This document shows, piece by piece, positions 63,935 to 64,000 of a DNA stretch of 64,000 bases. The number at the start of each line of letters is the position of its first letter. Position 1 is the first letter of the stretch. The translations under genes were made by a program, and so were the position numbers. The DNA comes from Pseudomonas botevensis (lineage in GTDB: Bacteria; Pseudomonadota; Gammaproteobacteria; Pseudomonadales; Pseudomonadaceae): positions 186,001 to 250,000 of the forward strand of contig NZ_JAHTKI010000016.1 of assembly GCF_019145475.1 (NCBI RefSeq). The letters are read 5' to 3'. The notes under the pieces are model-generated. The model ran no database searches. It was given only the letters and a program-made list of their open reading frames with translations, and was not told where the DNA came from.

Positions 63935-64000
63935 GCACTCGTAGCTCAGCTGGATAGAGTACTCGGCTACGAACCGAGCGGTCACAGGTTCGAATCCTGT
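63935..64000 (+). tRNA. tRNA-Arg (ACG anticodon), cut by the window end
   Basis: The sequence begins GCACTCGTAGCTCAGCTGGA and includes anticodon ACG (63969-63971) and the T-loop GGTTCGAATCC. The 3' part of the acceptor stem lies beyond the window. The ACG anticodon is deaminated to ICG and reads CGU/CGC/CGA. Confidence 0.95.

Overview
The window is a stretch of a Pseudomonas chromosome, most likely from the P. fluorescens group. The arginine block aotJQMOP-argR, aruCFGDB, a small gene, aruE, alaS, lysC, rsmA, tRNA-Ser, tRNA-Arg is in the order known from P. aeruginosa PAO1. The genes are GC-rich with strong Shine-Dalgarno sites, and the intergenic spaces carry inverted pairs of the Pseudomonas REP sequence GTGGGAGC(C/G)GGGCTTGC(C/T)CGCGAA.

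Layout. 0-9.2 kb: acetyltransferases, a flavoprotein, a SnoaL/DGPF/ECF42-type sigma factor operon, two SDR-LysR divergent pairs and a LysR-PACE efflux pair. 9.2-25 kb: phosphate (PitA) and divalent metal (ZntB/CorA) transport, a chemoreceptor, a FlxA-like protein, a PepSY protein, a fatty acid hydroxylase family protein, a periplasmic glycerophosphodiesterase, a Cys form of the CTP-synthase-related (seleno)protein family, a BdlA-like sensor beside an AdrA/DgcC-like diguanylate cyclase, and a TetR-MBL pair. 25-30.9 kb: an accessory segment with an orphan antitoxin-like gene, a frameshifted AraC gene, a small XRE-like gene, an exported unknown, a CoiA-like zinc-finger protein, a McrA-type SRA-HNH endonuclease and a BRO antirepressor, part of it visibly AT-richer. 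30.9-35.4 kb: nrdB (no nrdA nearby), a DUF2790 protein and acs. 35.7-57.1 kb: arginine uptake, the arginine regulator ArgR and the arginine succinyltransferase (AST) pathway, interrupted by a 7.7-kb gene for a giant LRR protein. 57.2-64 kb: an FMN-riboswitch-controlled lumazine synthase, ltaE, alaS, lysC, rsmA and two tRNAs, the last cut by the window edge.

How the genes work together. AotJQMP import arginine/ornithine. ArgR, encoded at the end of that operon, is expected to activate both aot and aru. Sequences fitting the P. aeruginosa ArgR half-site TGTCGC-N8-AA lie upstream of aotJ and of aruC. AruF/G, B, C, D and E then take arginine to glutamate and succinate. The least ordinary items are the LRR protein, whose five modules of about 305 residues end where an E3-ligase (NEL) domain would be expected, and the head-to-head CoiA-like / McrA-like pair that may be a modified-DNA restriction system.
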